From: DASZRZ01 sp963732925
Lineage (GTDB): Bacteria; Acidobacteriota; Terriglobia; Terriglobales; Acidobacteriaceae
Direction: 5' to 3'
DNA: 64,000 nt
Assembly: GCA_963732925.1 (NCBI GenBank)
Contig: CAVTBJ010000011.1
Location: forward strand, 62,001 to 126,000
Positions 18,042 through 27,953 of the stretch are shown here, one piece after another; the first letter of the stretch is position 1, and every line of letters begins with the position of its first letter. Both the position numbers and the translations under genes were made by a program. Below the pieces are notes generated by a model. The model saw only the letters and a program-made list of their open reading frames with translations, did not search any database and had not been told where the DNA came from.

Positions 18042-19412
18042 GTGGTTCGGCTCTTCAGTGTCTATCTTCCGGTCCGCACCTTGGTGCTGATGCTGGGGGA
18101 AGCCTTTATTTTCGTGGGTTCGTTCCTCCTGGCCGCTGCCATCCAGTGGGGGCCGGAGTCTGCCGTCGTCCTGAATAGTCAGAATCTGGCGAAGATTCTG
18201 GCAGTATCGGCGATAGCGGTGCTGTGCGCCTATTACCTGGATCTGTACGATCCCCGCCAGCTCACCTGCGGCGCGGAAGCCTATTCCCGCATGCTGATTG
18301 TGCTGTCGCTGCTGGCCTTCCTGCTGGCCGCGATTGGTTATGTGTCCCCCTCTTTTCTGCTGGGACGGCGCGTGTTCGTCGTGGGCCTCATCATCTTGAC
18401 GGTTGCGCTGCTGTCCTGGAGGGCGGCCTATGCCTGGCTTGCGCGCAAGCCATACCTGCGCGAGCACGTCTATGTTCTAGGCGCCGGAGAGCGGGCGCGA
18501 AGCCTGATTGAGACTATCCGCGAGCGGACTGACGTTCCCATGGAAATCATCGGATGGGCGGGAGCCCTGGGGAATGGGTCGCTCACGCGGGAAACCCTGG
18601 GAGAGGCGGTGGACGGCCTGCGCAGCAAGGGCGAAGTCGATCGCGTGATTGTTGCCCTGAACGATCGCCGGGGAATGCTACCGGTACGGGAGCTTCTGGA
18701 ACTGCGCCTGCACGGGGTTCGAGTGGAGGATTCGGTATCTGTGATGGAGAAGATCTCCGGGAAGATCGCAGTCGATGAACTGCATCCCAGCACCCTGATT
18801 TTCTCCGACGGATTTCGGCTCAATATGGCTTCGCTGGTGGCGCGGCGGTGCGTTTCGATCCTGGTTTCGCTGACCGGCCTGCTGCTGGTGCTGCCACTGA
18901 TTCCGCTGGTCGTTCTGGCGATTAAGCTGACTTCCGACGGGCCAGTGCTGTTCCGCCAGGAGCGAGTCGGCCGATACGGAGAGACATTCACGCTGTTCAA
19001 GTTCCGCACCATGCGCCATGATGCGGAAAACGGCACCGGTCCGGTCTGGGCGGCGGACAATGATCCCAGGATCACGGCCGTGGGAAAGTTCCTGCGCAAA
19101 AGCCGCCTCGATGAGATTCCTCAGCTGTGGAATGTTCTGAAGGGGAATATGGGTTTTGTCGGTCCCCGCCCCGAGCGTCCGGAATTCGTCCAGTGGCTGA
19201 CCGAGGCGATTCCCTACTATCACCTCCGGCACATGATCCGTCCGGGAGTGACCGGCTGGGCCCAGGTGCAGTACGAGTACGGTGCGTCGCTGGAGCAGTC
19301 CAAGCAGAAGCTGCAATACGATCTCTACTACATCAAGCACATGTCGGTGATGCTGGACCTGGTGATCCTCTTCAAGACGGTGAAAACTGTCATTGCTGCG
19401 CGAGGTCACTAA
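18042..19412 (+). CDS. Polyprenyl-phosphate hexose-1-phosphate transferase (WbaP/EpsB type)
   Basis: This initiating glycosyltransferase has 456 residues. It has N-terminal membrane helices (~10-35, 55-70, 85-105, 110-130), a CoA-binding-like domain (VYVLGAGERARSLIETI), one helix at ~275-295, and a C-terminal catalytic PGT domain (GPVLFRQERVGRYGETFTLFKFRTM; KSRLDEIPQLWNVLKGNMGFVGPRPERPEF; RPGVTGWAQVQYEYG). It moves a sugar phosphate from a nucleotide sugar to undecaprenyl phosphate to start the EPS repeat unit. The start is GTG, 4 bp after the kinase stop. Confidence 0.92.
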   Translation: MVRLFSVYLPVRTLVLMLGEAFIFVGSFLLAAAIQWGPESAVVLNSQNLAKILAVSAIAVLCAYYLDLYDPRQLTCGAEAYSRMLIVLSLLAFLLAAIGYVSPSFLLGRRVFVVGLIILTVALLSWRAAYAWLARKPYLREHVYVLGAGERARSLIETIRERTDVPMEIIGWAGALGNGSLTRETLGEAVDGLRSKGEVDRVIVALNDRRGMLPVRELLELRLHGVRVEDSVSVMEKISGKIAVDELHPSTLIFSDGFRLNMASLVARRCVSILVSLTGLLLVLPLIPLVVLAIKLTSDGPVLFRQERVGRYGETFTLFKFRTMRHDAENGTGPVWAADNDPRITAVGKFLRKSRLDEIPQLWNVLKGNMGFVGPRPERPEFVQWLTEAIPYYHLRHMIRPGVTGWAQVQYEYGASLEQSKQKLQYDLYYIKHMSVMLDLVILFKTVKTVIAARGH

Positions 19413-20831
19413 ATGGAAGGTTTGCCCGCCAGCCTGGAACTCGCCGGCGCTTCGACGGCATCTCCGGACACCTATACCCCGTGGGACCCGGAAGACGACG
19501 TTTCTGAGCCGGAGTCCCCTGCTCCTCCCCGACAGAAGGACAAACACTGGGACCTCGCCTTTTTCGGGGCAATGACGTATGTGCTGGTGGAGTATACCCG
19601 TCTGCCTGCAATGTTTCCCTCTCTGCAGATTCTTCAGTTGGGGAAAGTGGCGGTCCTCAGCGGCCTTTTAGGCTACTTAGTTGCTGGTCAACGAAAGAAT
19701 TCTGTTCGCGGTTCGATTGCTCATATCGATGTGATGTTCGCGTGGATTCTTGTAGGCCGCATTTCTGGGTGCCCTCACGGCTGAGTTTCAGGCGCCTGCG
19801 TTCGGCGGTTGTTATGACGCGATTATCTGGCTCTGCATTTATTTCATCTTGTCGCGCAACGTGAACAATTCGTGGCGACTGCGTACCGTTGTTTTCTTGT
19901 TCTTATTGACGAATCTGAAGTTAGCGCAATTTGTGGTGCGAGGTTACATAGCGGGAAGCGCTGTCGCAAGTGACCAGTTGATATTCATTGCAAATGGAGT
20001 CGGTGGCGGCTCGACGGGCTTCTTTGGCAATTCTGCAGACTTGGGTGTGGCCATGTGTGTGGCCTGGCCCATTGCGATGTCGCGTTCTGGCGGCTCGGCC
20101 CAAGTTTTGGACTCGGATGGTTGCGCTCGGGGGCACCTTTGCCTGCCTCGGTGCCATTCTCCTTTGCGGTTCGCGAGGAGCCGTGGTGGGCGCGGCCGCA
20201 GTAACCCTTGGCGCTTGGGTCAAGACCCCGAAAAAGGTGATCGCCATGTTTATGGCGGTGCTCATCGTTGCCGGGATTTACTTGGTACTGCCGCAGGCCA
20301 GCACCGAGCGATTCCGATCCGCAGAGCATCCTGAGACCGATGAGACGGCTCACCACCGGCTGGAGCTGTGGAAGGCTGGTATGCGGATGTTTGCAGATAA
20401 TCCGATCTTCGGTGTTGGCATAAACAATTATCCCATATGTGCGACGTGCCCATTACTACATTCCTGTCTTGAACTGGGTGACGTCGGTCCCTCACAGCCT
20501 GTTTGTCCAGGGCATTTCCGAGCTGGGCGTGCTTGGCTTTACACCTTTCATCCTGATCTGGATAAGCTACTTTCGCATGAACTCCAAGACACGCAAGACT
20601 CTGGTGCGGGCTGGACCGGAGGAACGAAGGAGTTTTGAGTATTGTCTCTCGGTTGGACTCGATCTGGCGATGATCGGATATCTCGCAAGTGGAGCATTTG
20701 TGGCTGTGCTCTGGTACCCACATATTTTCGTGATGGTGGGGCTAGCTGCCGCTACTCATCAAGTCGCGCAGAGCCGGATCGCCAGTCGTCCAGCAGATTC
20801 TGTACTGGCGGCAGTCCCTGAACTCACTTAA
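19413..20831 (+). pseudogene. O-antigen ligase/Wzy-like polymerase, interrupted by about three frameshifts
   Basis: ATG 19413 abuts the PGT stop. The frame reads a Pro/Glu-rich cytoplasmic N-terminus and first helices to ~19760, then continues in other frames. Conserved Wzy_C features appear in order: FFGNSADLGVAMCVAWPIAM, GAILLCGSRGAVVGAAAVTLGAW, HHRLELWKAGMRMFADNPIFGVGINNYP and PHSLFVQGISELGVLGF. Breaks are near 19760, 20110 and 20440. An intact product would be an inner-membrane polymerase of ~470 residues with ~10-12 helices, joining repeat units with the upstream Wzz and kinase. If the breaks are real, this EPS lacks its local polymerase. Confidence 0.75.
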
Positions 20832-20857
20832 GGACGCCGGTTGCTGAACGCTGAACT

Positions 20858-22050
20858 ATGACGCGCTTTCTTCCACCTGCGGGCATGCCTCTGGAGGTGA
20901 GCGACTTTGCCGCCGGCTTTCGCGCGCTGCTGAACCCGGCAGGCGACGGAATCGGCAGCGTGGCCGAGTATACCGGTGCGCGCCACGTGTTCGGTGTTGG
21001 ATCGGGCCGGGCCGGGTTGGTGATCATCTTCCGCGCGCTGCGGCGGCTGGCTCCGGAGCGTTCCGTCATCGCTCTCCCGGGTTACACATGCTACTCGGTG
21101 GCCGCGGCGGCGGTGCGGGCAGGGTTAAAGATCTATCCGCTGGAGATGACTCCATCGACCCTGGATATCGACTACCAGCAGGCGGAACGGCTCCCTTATG
21201 ACCGTTTTCTGGGGGTCCTGACCGCCAACCTGTTCGGATTTGCCAGCCGGGTGCGGCGCTTGCAGCAACAGACAGCGGGCAGCGGCGCTTGCGTCATCGA
21301 CGATGCTGCTCAGTCTCTGGGTACCTGTACGGATGGGCAGTTGTCCGGAGCCGGGGCAGATGTGGGACTGTACAGTCTGGCCCGCGGCAAAGCTTTGCCC
21401 GTGGGCGGGGGAGTCATTATTACGGACCACGACGAACTTGCCTCGGCCATTGCTTGCGAATTGCGGGGGCTCGTGTCTCCCCCGCTGATCGGCGAGTTGA
21501 AGGCTTATCTGGGGTTGTTGGGTGTGAGTGTATTGTTTCGTCCATGGCTGTACTGGATTCCCAACGGACTTCCTTTTTTGAAGCTGGGCGTTACTGAGTT
21601 CGAACCGGAGTTTCCCTGCAGCACATCTCCCGGGTTTCAGAGGGAATGTTGCCGGCCAGGCTGGCACGGTTAAAGGAGACTACTGCTGCGCGGGCCCGGA
21701 AGGCTGCGGATTTGCGAGAGGGATTGGAAGGCGTTAAGGGATTCAAAGCTCCGTGTCCGCCGGAAGCGTGCAGTCCCAGTTACATTCGCTTTCCCGTGCT
21801 CGCCCGCGACCGGGGGGCCCGCGACTGGGCGGTGAAGGAGCTGAAGAAGGCCGGCATCGGCGCCAGCGCCTACTATCCGGCTGCGATTTGCGACATCCCG
21901 GGAATCGTTCCGCATCTGGCACCCGATGCGGCCCATCGCCCGGGAGCCGAGGAGCTTGCGCGCAGGTTGTTGACGCTTCCCGTGCACCCGATGGTGCGCG
22001 ACAGAGACTTGCAGCGCATGGTCGACATTCTGGAGCGGTGCCCGAACTGA
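20858..22050 (+). pseudogene. DegT/DnrJ/EryC1-type PLP aminotransferase, one frameshift
   Basis: The first frame holds the PLP domain: FGVGSGRAGLVIIFRAL, VIALPGYTCYSVAAAAVRAG, CVIDDAAQSLGT (Asp binding the pyridine N) and SLARGKALPVGGG with the Schiff-base Lys. After a break near 21613 the frame at 21646-22050 gives the C-terminal domain (LPARLARLKETTAARARKA to VHPMVRDRDLQRMVDIL). One added base yields FEPEF-LQHISRVSEGMLPARL, restoring a ~395-residue enzyme. The family forms amino-sugars from keto-sugar nucleotides; substrate is unknown. Confidence 0.8.
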
Positions 22051-22052
22051 GC

Positions 22053-23495
22053 ATGTCTGTAACCGTCCAATCCGAACTTGCGGGCCAGAGCGACGATCGC
22101 GCGCCCGGGAAGGAGGCCTCGGGTTCCCCTGCCCCCAGGCGTGTGCTTCTGGTGGCCTACGACTTCCCGCCACGGCGCACCAGCGGTGTTTACCGTCCGA
22201 CTGCGTTTACCAAGTATCTGCCGCAGTGCGGCTGGCAGCCCACGGTGCTCACGATTCATTCGTCCGCGAATGCGGTCTTCGACAATGGCCTGCTGCAGCG
22301 CGTACCAGCAACTGTCCTGGTGGAGCGTACCAGCCAGATCCGTTTGAACTGGTGGGAAGATCGAGCATTGCAGACCATTCGTTCCGCCGGCGCGTTGCAG
22401 CCGTCAAGCGGGGAAGCCTTACCGGGAGGGAACGGTGAGACAAGGGATTTCCGCCTTGTGGACCGGACGCTGCGAGCCGCCGCCAGGCTGCTGCGCGAAT
22501 GTTTGTACTTTCCGGATGAGACGGCAGGCTGGATTCCGTTTGCCTTGGCGCGGGCTCTGCAGTTGCACCTTGCCCATCGTTTTGATGCGGTGTACACCAC
22601 GCATCCTCCCCGGGCGGCGCATCCTGTAGGACTTCTGCTTTCCATGATCTGCCGCGTTCCCTGGGTGATCGAGTTTCGCGACCCCTGGACGCTGCCCAGC
22701 GAAGAAAGCTCGCATATCCACCAGGGACCGGCGCCAAGGCGCAATGCCTGGTTGCACCGCAGGATGCTGCGGCAGGCCAGCGCGGTCGTCACCGTGACCG
22801 GGAGGCACGCGGACGAATTGCAGCGCCATTTCGGGGTAAGCAGGGAGAAGCTGGCCGTCATCCGCAACGGGTTTGACGAGGATGACTTTCGCGGCCTCAT
22901 CCCCGACGGGGAAGGGATCTTCGATCCGCGCTTTATCAACCTGGCCCACTTCGGCACCATTTACCCGAACTTCAGCGGGCAATTCTTCCAGGCGGCCGAG
23001 GCTCTGCTGCGACAGCAACCTGAGCTTCAGCACAAGCTGCGCTTGCACGTCATTGGTTATCCGGACGGAGCTGTGGAAGAGGTCACGCGGCGCGAACCGC
23101 TGAAGAGTGTCGTAGTGCTGCACAAGTTCATCCCTCACACTAAGGCCTTGCGAGTGATGGCGGCGGCGGATGCCCTGCTGCTGTTTTATGGACAGGAATA
23201 CACCTCGCGTGCCTCGATTCCGGGAAAACTGTACGAATATCTGCGTGTGGGACGGCCGATTCTAGCCGTTGCCTATCCCGGAGGGGTGCAGGAGCTGATT
23301 CAGAGTTCCGGCGCCGGATGGGTTTTGCGGCCCGATGACGTTCCGGGAATGACCGCCGCTCTCTCTGCGCTAATTCAGAGCCGCTGCCAGGGACAGGATG
23401 CCGTCGTGCCCGACAGCAGTGTCGTCTCCGGATTCCGCTATGACCGCCTGGCGCAGGAATTGGCCCGCGTTCTGAACCGGGTGGTGCATGTCTAG
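22053..23495 (+). CDS. Glycosyltransferase family 4 (GT-B)
   Basis: The protein is 480 residues: N-terminal Rossmann half with RVLLVAYDFPPRRTSGVYR, RFDAVYTTHPPRAAHPVGLLL and VIEFRDPWTLPSEE, then the donor half with AVVTVTGRHADELQRHFG, LAVIRNGFDEDDF and YEYLRVGRPILAVAYPGG. ATG 22053 is 2 bp after the aminotransferase stop; the frame is open further upstream, but that overlaps the aminotransferase. It probably adds one EPS sugar on the cytoplasmic face. Confidence 0.88.
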   Translation: MSVTVQSELAGQSDDRAPGKEASGSPAPRRVLLVAYDFPPRRTSGVYRPTAFTKYLPQCGWQPTVLTIHSSANAVFDNGLLQRVPATVLVERTSQIRLNWWEDRALQTIRSAGALQPSSGEALPGGNGETRDFRLVDRTLRAAARLLRECLYFPDETAGWIPFALARALQLHLAHRFDAVYTTHPPRAAHPVGLLLSMICRVPWVIEFRDPWTLPSEESSHIHQGPAPRRNAWLHRRMLRQASAVVTVTGRHADELQRHFGVSREKLAVIRNGFDEDDFRGLIPDGEGIFDPRFINLAHFGTIYPNFSGQFFQAAEALLRQQPELQHKLRLHVIGYPDGAVEEVTRREPLKSVVVLHKFIPHTKALRVMAAADALLLFYGQEYTSRASIPGKLYEYLRVGRPILAVAYPGGVQELIQSSGAGWVLRPDDVPGMTAALSALIQSRCQGQDAVVPDSSVVSGFRYDRLAQELARVLNRVVHV

Positions 23496-24495
23496 CGCTC
23501 GCCAGCTTGCCCGCCAGGCCGCGGCTTCCGCGTTCTATGCCTCAGGCGGCTTCCGGCGGGCGACGAAGCGCCGGGCAAGCCAGGGCCAGGTCTGTATCCT
23601 GGGGCTGCACCGTGTTCTCAGTGAACCGGAAATCCAGCAATCCTGCTCCGAGCCCGCCATCGTTCTGAAAGAAACAACCTTTCGGGACTTCTGCGCATTT
23701 CTCGCCGCGCACTTCGAAGTCGTTTCCCTGTCTGCGCTGTTGGCCGGTGCGGCAGCCTGCGGCCGTGCCATGCCGCGTTGCGTGATCACCTTTGACGACG
23801 GCTGGGAAGACAACTACTCCCGCGCGCTTCCCATCCTGCGGCAGTTTGGTTTTCCGGCAACCATTTTTCTGGCTACCGCGATGCTGGATTCCAATTCCAC
23901 ATTCTGGGTCGAACGAGTGCGGGCTTACGCCGCCGATCCGGAGCGCCGGGAATCGTTGCGGCGGCGTATCTCCCCCCGGCTGAAGAAGAGCCCGCAGGAG
24001 ATCACGGTGCCGGATGTAACCGAACATCTCAAGCATATGTCGTCCGAACAGCGGGATGAACTGATTGCCGAACTCATCGGCGAGCTGCCGGAGGCGGGCG
24101 CGAGCGACCGCATGCTGAGCTGGGAGCAGGTGGGCAGGATGTCTCAGGCGGGCGTGGAGTTCGCGGGTCATAGCCACACCCATCCCTTGCTCCCATTTGA
24201 GTCCGCTGAAAAGGCGAGATGGGAGTTGCGGGTATCCGGGCAGAAACTGCAGGAACACGGAACGTCTGCGCCCTGCGGCTTCGCCTATCCCAATGGCTCG
24301 TGGAATGAAGAAGTCCGCAGCCTGGTGAAGCAGGCGGGCTACACCTGCGCGGCCACGACCCGGCCGGGATGGTTTGCTCCGGCGGACGATGTCTACAGTA
24401 TGCGGCGAGTCCTGTTGCACGAAGGCAACGTGAGTGGTCCCGATGGCGGATTTTCTGCTTCCGCGACCGCGCTGACGATGATGGGATGGCGCTGA
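23488..24495 (+). CDS. Polysaccharide deacetylase (NodB/CE4 fold)
   Basis: The protein is 335 residues with CE4 motifs: TFDDGWEDNYSRALP (motif 1, two Asp), GHSHTHPLLPF (motif 2, metal-binding His pair) and FAYPNGSWNEEV (motif 3). There is no clear signal peptide. It probably removes N-acetyl groups from EPS or precursor sugars; deacetylases are frequent in XrtA loci. The start overlaps the upstream GT by 8 bp, and the ATP-grasp gene follows by 1 bp. Confidence 0.9.
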   Translation: MSSARQLARQAAASAFYASGGFRRATKRRASQGQVCILGLHRVLSEPEIQQSCSEPAIVLKETTFRDFCAFLAAHFEVVSLSALLAGAAACGRAMPRCVITFDDGWEDNYSRALPILRQFGFPATIFLATAMLDSNSTFWVERVRAYAADPERRESLRRRISPRLKKSPQEITVPDVTEHLKHMSSEQRDELIAELIGELPEAGASDRMLSWEQVGRMSQAGVEFAGHSHTHPLLPFESAEKARWELRVSGQKLQEHGTSAPCGFAYPNGSWNEEVRSLVKQAGYTCAATTRPGWFAPADDVYSMRRVLLHEGNVSGPDGGFSASATALTMMGWR

Positions 24496-24496
24496 G

Positions 24497-25681
24497 ATGG
24501 AGGTCTTTGTCACAGACGGAAATCAGCGGGCATCGCTGGCCGTGGTTCGCGCGCTGGGCAAGATGGGCGTTGGCGTCACCGTGGGAGAGACTCAGGTTCC
24601 GAGCCTTGCCTCCAGTTCCCGCTTTTGCGCGCGGGCGGTAGAGTACCCGTCCCCGCTGGAGTCGCCGGCGGAGTTTGCCGAAGTGGTGAGCACCGAGCTG
24701 CTGAGGGGCGGATACAAAATGTTCCTGCCCATGACGGACGTGACCTGCCGTATTGCCGCCGGCATTGCGGCCCGGGTTCCGCAGGTGCGGATGCCATTGC
24801 CGTCGCCAGAGGTCGTGGTTCGGACACAGGACAAAGGCGCCGTTCTGGAAGCCGGGCGCCAGGTCGGGCTGGCATGTCCCCGAACCTACACTCCCGCCGG
24901 GCGGCCGGAATTGGAGACACTGTCGCGGCGGTTGTCCTATCCGGTCGTGGTGAAGCCGCGATTTTCTGTCTATCCGGCGCAGGGACGCTGGTTCAAAAGC
25001 CAGGTGCAGTATGCCGCCAGCCCGGAGAAGTTGATTGCCTGCTACGAGCAGGCTGCAGCCCAGAGCCCGGACCCGCTGATTCAGGAATTGGTTCCGGGCG
25101 ACGGCTTTGGGGTTTTTTTGCTGCTGTGGGATAACGAGTTGAAGGCTGCGATGTGTCACCGGCGCATCCGCGAAAAGCCTCCTACGGGAGGCGTAAGCGT
25201 GCTTCGCGAAACCATTCCGCCGAACCAGGAGCTGGTGTCGGCTTCGGCATCGCTGTTGCGGCAACTGGGCTGGCAGGGCGTGGCCATGGTGGAGTTCAAG
25301 GGAGACGAGAAGCCCTGCGTTATGGAAATTAACGGCAGATTCTGGGGTTCGCTGCAGCTCGCCATCGATGCGGGCGTGAACTTCCCGGGCATGCTGTACC
25401 GCCTGTGCTGTGGGGACTCCGTGGCAGCGCATTTCGAATACCGGGTGGGCGTGAAGAGCCGCTGGCTGGCCGGGGATCTCGATCACCTGCTGTTGCGCTA
25501 TCGCAATGGTCATGCCGTGTCCCGCCGCTTGCCGTCGCGGGCGCGTGCTACTTGGGAGTTTCTGCGGCTGCATGAGAGCAACACCTTTTACGAGGTGGAA
25601 CGGTCGGACGACTTGGGGCCGGCCTGCTTCGAATGGAAGCACTATGCCGGGGACATTCTGGGCAAAATTCGCGGCCAGTAA
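24497..25681 (+). CDS. ATP-grasp carboxylate-amine ligase
   Basis: The protein is 394 residues. N-terminal pre-ATP-grasp part MEVFVTDGNQRASLAVVRALGKMG; ATP-grasp core with YPVVVKPRFSVYPAQGRW, LIQELVPGDGFGVFLL, GVAMVEFKGDEKPCVMEINGRFWGSLQLAIDAG (metal-binding Glu/Asn). Such ligases join a carboxylate to an amine; in EPS clusters they can add amino acids or amine groups to uronic acids or amino-sugars. This role is inferred from its neighbours (aminotransferase and deacetylase). Confidence 0.85.
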   Translation: MEVFVTDGNQRASLAVVRALGKMGVGVTVGETQVPSLASSSRFCARAVEYPSPLESPAEFAEVVSTELLRGGYKMFLPMTDVTCRIAAGIAARVPQVRMPLPSPEVVVRTQDKGAVLEAGRQVGLACPRTYTPAGRPELETLSRRLSYPVVVKPRFSVYPAQGRWFKSQVQYAASPEKLIACYEQAAAQSPDPLIQELVPGDGFGVFLLLWDNELKAAMCHRRIREKPPTGGVSVLRETIPPNQELVSASASLLRQLGWQGVAMVEFKGDEKPCVMEINGRFWGSLQLAIDAGVNFPGMLYRLCCGDSVAAHFEYRVGVKSRWLAGDLDHLLLRYRNGHAVSRRLPSRARATWEFLRLHESNTFYEVERSDDLGPACFEWKHYAGDILGKIRGQ

Positions 25682-25701
25682 GCACTGCAGTTGGTTCCAC
25701 C

Positions 25702-26820
25702 ATGAAAAAGAGGATTACAGTACTGCACACCATCGAAACCGCCGGTCCCGGTGGAGCGGAGACCGTGGTGTTGCAGCTGGCGACGATGCTGAACCCGGAG
25801 CGGTTCCGCTCCGTGGTGGCGCTTCCCGAAGCGAAATGGCTGGGGCGGCAGTTGGAAGATCGCGGTATACCTACGTTTTATATTCCGTCCAAATCCTGGT
25901 ATGACTTGAAGACACCGCTCGGCTTACGGCATGTGATCCGAAGTGAGGGGATTGACCTGATCCATTCCCACCTTCCCTATCAGAACTTCGATAGCTGCAT
26001 TGCAGGTGCGCTGACGGGCCGGAAAACTATCGTTACCTACCACGGACCGGTAGAGTTGGAGCATGCTGATAGCTGGAAAAGCCGGGTGCGGCTGGCTACG
26101 GTGCGGCGGCGCGCCGCTGCCGTGGTTGTGGTCTGCGATTTTGTGGGAGAGATGCTGACCGGTCTGGGATTTGATGCCTCGAAGATCGTGCGCATTTATA
26201 ACGGAATTCACGTTAACGGTGCGGGGACGAGTGTGCGCGGGAAGTTTCGCCATGAGCTGGGACTCGGCCCGAGCACACGTCTGGTGGGAATGATCGCCAA
26301 CGTGCGCAAGAGCAAGGGGTATGAATTTTATGTGCGCGCCGCGTCCCAAGTGCTGCAAAGGTACCCGGACGTGGTTTTTGTCGGTGCAGGGGATATTGAC
26401 GAGCAGCTAGGGCCTCCCATCCGGAGCCTGATCGCCGAGCTGAGGCTGGGCGACCGCTTCCGCCTGCTGGGGTTCCGCTCCGATGTCCGGCAGATTTTGG
26501 AAGACCTGGATTTCATGGTGCTGGCCTCGACCGCCGAAGGCATGCCCCTGGTGACGATTGAAGCCATGGCAGCGGGGAAGCCGCTGGTGGTTACCCGCTG
26601 CGGCGGCACACCCGAGGTGGTGGAGGACGGCGCGACCGGCTTGACCGTGCCTCCGGCCGATGCCGGAGCGCTGGCACAGGCGATTCTTGCTCTGCTGGAG
26701 AGTCCGGACCGGACAGAGATGGGCAGGCGCGCCCGCGCCAGGGTGGAGAGGGAGTTCACCATGGAAAAGATGATCGCCAGCTACGAGCAGCTCTACCTGC
26801 GGACTTTGGAGGTTGGCTGA
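25702..26820 (+). CDS. Glycosyltransferase family 4
   Basis: The protein is 372 residues with ITVLHTIETAGPGGAETVVLQLA (acceptor-side loop), IDLIHSHLPYQNFDSCIAG, KIVRIYNGIHVNG, LVGMIANVRKSKGYEFYVRAA and the EX7E-type nucleotide-sugar site STAEGMPLVTIEAMAAGKPLVVTRCGG. It starts at ATG 25702, 20 bp after the ATP-grasp stop, and is followed 2 bp later by the GT2 gene. Confidence 0.9.
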   Translation: MKKRITVLHTIETAGPGGAETVVLQLATMLNPERFRSVVALPEAKWLGRQLEDRGIPTFYIPSKSWYDLKTPLGLRHVIRSEGIDLIHSHLPYQNFDSCIAGALTGRKTIVTYHGPVELEHADSWKSRVRLATVRRRAAAVVVVCDFVGEMLTGLGFDASKIVRIYNGIHVNGAGTSVRGKFRHELGLGPSTRLVGMIANVRKSKGYEFYVRAASQVLQRYPDVVFVGAGDIDEQLGPPIRSLIAELRLGDRFRLLGFRSDVRQILEDLDFMVLASTAEGMPLVTIEAMAAGKPLVVTRCGGTPEVVEDGATGLTVPPADAGALAQAILALLESPDRTEMGRRARARVEREFTMEKMIASYEQLYLRTLEVG

Positions 26821-26822
26821 CC

Positions 26823-27953
26823 GTGGTGTGGCTTTTCTGGATCAGCGCGCTCTTTCTTGCCTATACGCTGGTGGGCTATCCTCTGCTGCTTCTGGTGATG
26901 TCGCGGCTGCGCAACCGTGTGCATCAACGCCGGCCCATCTGGCCGTCCATCACTGTCATTATTCCGGCGCACAACGAAGGTGCGGGGATTCGCGAAAAGA
27001 TCGTCAACACCCTGCAGGCGGATTATCCCAGGGACAGGCTGGAGATCATTGTTGCCTCCGACGGCTCCACTGATGACACCGTGGAAATTGTGCGCTCGTT
27101 CGCCGCTGAGGGCGTTCAGCTTCTTGAGCTCAAGGAGGCCCAGGGCAAGCACTATGCCCAGATGCTGTCGCGCGAGCACGCCGTCGGTGAAATTCTGGTG
27201 TTTACGGATGCCCGGGTGCTGCTGGACCGCGACGGCTTGCAAAAAATGGCCTCCAATTTTGCCGACCCATCGGTCGGTTGCGTCAGCAGTGAAGACCGCA
27301 TCGTGAGCGCCGACTCAAATTCGGCCGAAGGCTCGTATGTAGGATATGAAATGTGGCTGCGGCGGCTGGAATCGCGCGTGGGTTCGCTGGTCAGCGCCAG
27401 CGGATCGTTTTTTGCCGCGCGCAAAGAGCTCTGCCAGAAGTGGCACTCTCACCAGTCCAGCGATTTCTTCGTTCCTCTGCATGTGGCGGAACGGAGAATG
27501 CGTTCCGTAGTCGATCCGGAATGCATCGGCTATTACGGAGTCACGCATAAGGGCGGCGCGGAATTCCAGCGCAAGGTGCGCACCATTGTCCATGGGCTGG
27601 ATGTGGTGTTCAGCCATCGCCAGGTGCTCAATCCATTTCGCTTTCCGGTTTTCAGTTGGCAGTTGGTGAGCCATAAGCTGTTTCGATGGTTGCTGCCGTT
27701 CGGCCTGCTGGGCCTGTGGATCGGCAGCGCGGGACTGTGGCGGCAGGGCGGTTTCTACCGCGCGATTTTTCTGCTGCAGACAGCTGTGTACGCGGCTGGA
27801 CTGCTGGCCCTGGTCTGGCGCCGCTTGCTGGACCTGAAGGCGCCCAGGCTGGCCGGCTTTTTCCTGCTCGCCAACGCCGCGACCATTACGGCCTGGATGA
27901 AATTCTGCTCGGGGGAGAAGTTTGTCTCTTGGCGTCCAACCCAGCGTGGCTGA
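26823..27953 (+). CDS. Membrane glycosyltransferase family 2
   Basis: The protein is 376 residues with an N-terminal helix (WLFWISALFLAYTLVGYPLLLLV), GT-A domain with TVIIPAHNEGAGIREKI, IIVASDGSTDDT, VFTDARVLLDRDG (DxD-like) and a C-terminal membrane part (three helices, LLPFGLLGLWIGSAGLW etc.). It is like processive or lipid-linked GT2 enzymes of EPS loci. The start is GTG 26823. Confidence 0.88.
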   Translation: MVWLFWISALFLAYTLVGYPLLLLVMSRLRNRVHQRRPIWPSITVIIPAHNEGAGIREKIVNTLQADYPRDRLEIIVASDGSTDDTVEIVRSFAAEGVQLLELKEAQGKHYAQMLSREHAVGEILVFTDARVLLDRDGLQKMASNFADPSVGCVSSEDRIVSADSNSAEGSYVGYEMWLRRLESRVGSLVSASGSFFAARKELCQKWHSHQSSDFFVPLHVAERRMRSVVDPECIGYYGVTHKGGAEFQRKVRTIVHGLDVVFSHRQVLNPFRFPVFSWQLVSHKLFRWLLPFGLLGLWIGSAGLWRQGGFYRAIFLLQTAVYAAGLLALVWRRLLDLKAPRLAGFFLLANAATITAWMKFCSGEKFVSWRPTQRG